NCBI GenBank assembly: GCA_958446555.1 | Contig: CAUCWU010000123.1 | Span: forward strand, 1 to 7,192 | Direction: 5' to 3' | DNA length: 7,192 nucleotides | From: an uncultured Lachnospiraceae bacterium | GTDB lineage: Bacteria; Bacillota; Clostridia; Lachnospirales; Lachnospiraceae | Shown: positions 6,702-7,192 of the stretch, piece by piece | How the letters are laid out: every line of letters starts with the position of its first letter | How positions within the stretch are numbered: position 1 is the stretch's first letter | The notes under the pieces: model-generated | The model's input: only the letters and a program-made list of their open reading frames with translations | Told to the model about the DNA's origin: nothing | The model's database searches: none | Position numbers and translations under genes: made by a program

Positions 6702-6721
6702 AAGAATGATATAAGCAATAA

Positions 6722-6758
6722 TTACAAAAAGCATCTTTAAATGAGAAGATTTTTGTAA
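6722..6758. repeat. Inverted repeat in the CRISPR leader
   Basis: TTACAAAAA (6722-6730) and TTTTTGTAA (6750-6758) are perfect 9-bp inverted copies, and TCTT (6734-6737) with AAGA (6746-6749) can extend the stem inward past a 3-nt bulge. The right arm ends 10 bp before the first repeat. The position suggests a leader-anchoring site for spacer integration or a protein-binding palindrome; this is inference. Confidence 0.5.
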
Positions 6759-6768
6759 CAAAATTGCT

Positions 6769-7192
6769 GTCGGCCTCCTTGTGAGGCCGTGAGTTGAAAT
6801 GTTACTGCATCTTTTGCATTGGTACGGATCTTTGTCGGCCTCCTTGTGAGGCCGTGAGTTGAAATGTTTCTGATGCGCGACTAAAACCTGTTGCCCCGTG
6901 TCGGCCTCCTTGTGAGGCCGTGAGTTGAAATATATAAAAATAATCTCATATAATACCATACAACCCGTCGGCCTCCTTGTGAGGCCGTGAGTTGAAATGG
7001 CTGATTCTCTGCGATTCTGAACTGGCAAATCGTCGGCCTCCTTGTGAGGCCGTGAGTTGAAATAGCATAGGCATATCCAGCTTCCCATGCTGTGCCGGAG
7101 TCGGCCTCCTTGTGAGGCCGTGAGTTGAAATGTTGAAAATATAATAATTGTCCGATGACAGTCCTAGTCGGCCTCCTTGTGAGGCCGTGAGT
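6769..7192 (+). CRISPR. Subtype I-C CRISPR array, continues beyond the window
   Basis: Six identical 32-bp repeats begin at 6769, 6834, 6900, 6967, 7032 and 7100; a seventh starts at 7167 and is cut after 26 bases by the window end. The repeat begins GTCGGCCTCC and ends GTGAGTTGAAAT. Inside, CGGCCTC and GAGGCCG form a 7-bp hairpin around CTTGT. The six spacers are 33, 34, 35, 33, 36 and 35 bp (6801-6833, 6866-6899, 6932-6966, 6999-7031, 7064-7099, 7132-7166). Length, the GTCG start, the hairpin and the TTGAAAT tail match subtype I-C repeats, in which Cas5 cuts 3' of the stem and leaves a short repeat-derived 5' handle. That orientation makes the array read left to right with the A+T-rich leader at the left, and the leader-proximal repeats are undegraded, as in a recently active array. 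No cas gene lies in the window; they may be to the right or elsewhere. Confidence 0.97.

Larger units (their letters stand above)
6240..6768. other. Gene-free stretch between the membrane protein gene and the CRISPR array
   Basis: No convincing protein gene is seen on either strand in these 529 bases. Short open frames cross the strong stem-loop at 6342-6433 or lack ribosome sites and family resemblance. The left part (6240-6433) holds two small hairpins and the long stem-loop; the right part becomes very A+T-rich and serves as the probable CRISPR leader. No cas gene fragment was recognised. Confidence 0.7.

Noticed and set aside
6731..6820. GCATCTTT shared between the leader (6731-6738) and spacer 1, considered as self-derived spacer.
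   Set aside because: Only eight bases match, which is expected by chance in A/T-rich DNA.
6690..7088. A 132-codon reverse-strand open frame across the array with repeated Phe-Asn-Ser-Arg-Pro-His-Lys-Glu-Ala-Asp and Thr-His-Gly-Leu-Thr-Arg-Arg-Pro-Thr units.
   Set aside because: The protein repeats are simply the CRISPR repeat translated in two frames; such predicted proteins are a known annotation artefact.

Overview
The window looks like chromosomal DNA of a low-to-moderate G+C Gram-positive anaerobe, most likely a clostridial relative such as a Lachnospiraceae member. Supporting signs are a LytR-CpsA-Psr wall protein, strong purine-rich Shine-Dalgarno sites, rho-independent terminators, a Firmicutes-type promoter (TTGACA/TATACT), and a CRISPR repeat of the subtype I-C kind. 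The genus is an inference; nothing here fixes it. All real genes read on the + strand.

Layout. Positions 2-1033 hold an LCP-family cell-wall glycopolymer transferase that is open at the left edge, followed by a strong terminator (1047-1083). A near-consensus promoter (1105-1132) and a leader of about 108 nt with competing short helices drive clpB (1247-3841), the ATP-dependent disaggregase, which ends in one weak and one good terminator hairpin. A divergent MurE-like Mur ligase follows (4024-5619). It has changed active-site motifs and an unusual four-cysteine insertion. After it come overlapping hairpins and then a small polytopic membrane protein of unknown function (5691-6239).

From 6240 to 6768 no gene is supported. 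This stretch holds an unusually long stem-loop (6342-6433) that probably terminates the preceding transcript, then an A+T-rich CRISPR leader with a candidate promoter and a perfect 9-bp inverted repeat ending 10 bp before the first repeat. From 6769 to the right edge runs a CRISPR array: six complete identical 32-bp repeats, six spacers of 33-36 bp, and a seventh repeat cut by the window end. The repeat sequence, hairpin and GTTGAAAT tail match subtype I-C, and the array reads left to right. No cas gene is present on the leader side, where I-C systems usually carry them.

How the genes relate. The LCP protein and the Mur-ligase-like enzyme both belong to envelope biogenesis but are separated by clpB with its own promoter and terminators, so they are probably not one operon. 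The Mur-ligase-like gene and the membrane protein lie 71 bp apart and could be cotranscribed. The CRISPR locus is an independent unit. I did not find a clearly new multi-gene system. The parts most worth following are the cysteine-bearing Mur ligase, the long stem-loop, and the array without leader-side cas genes.
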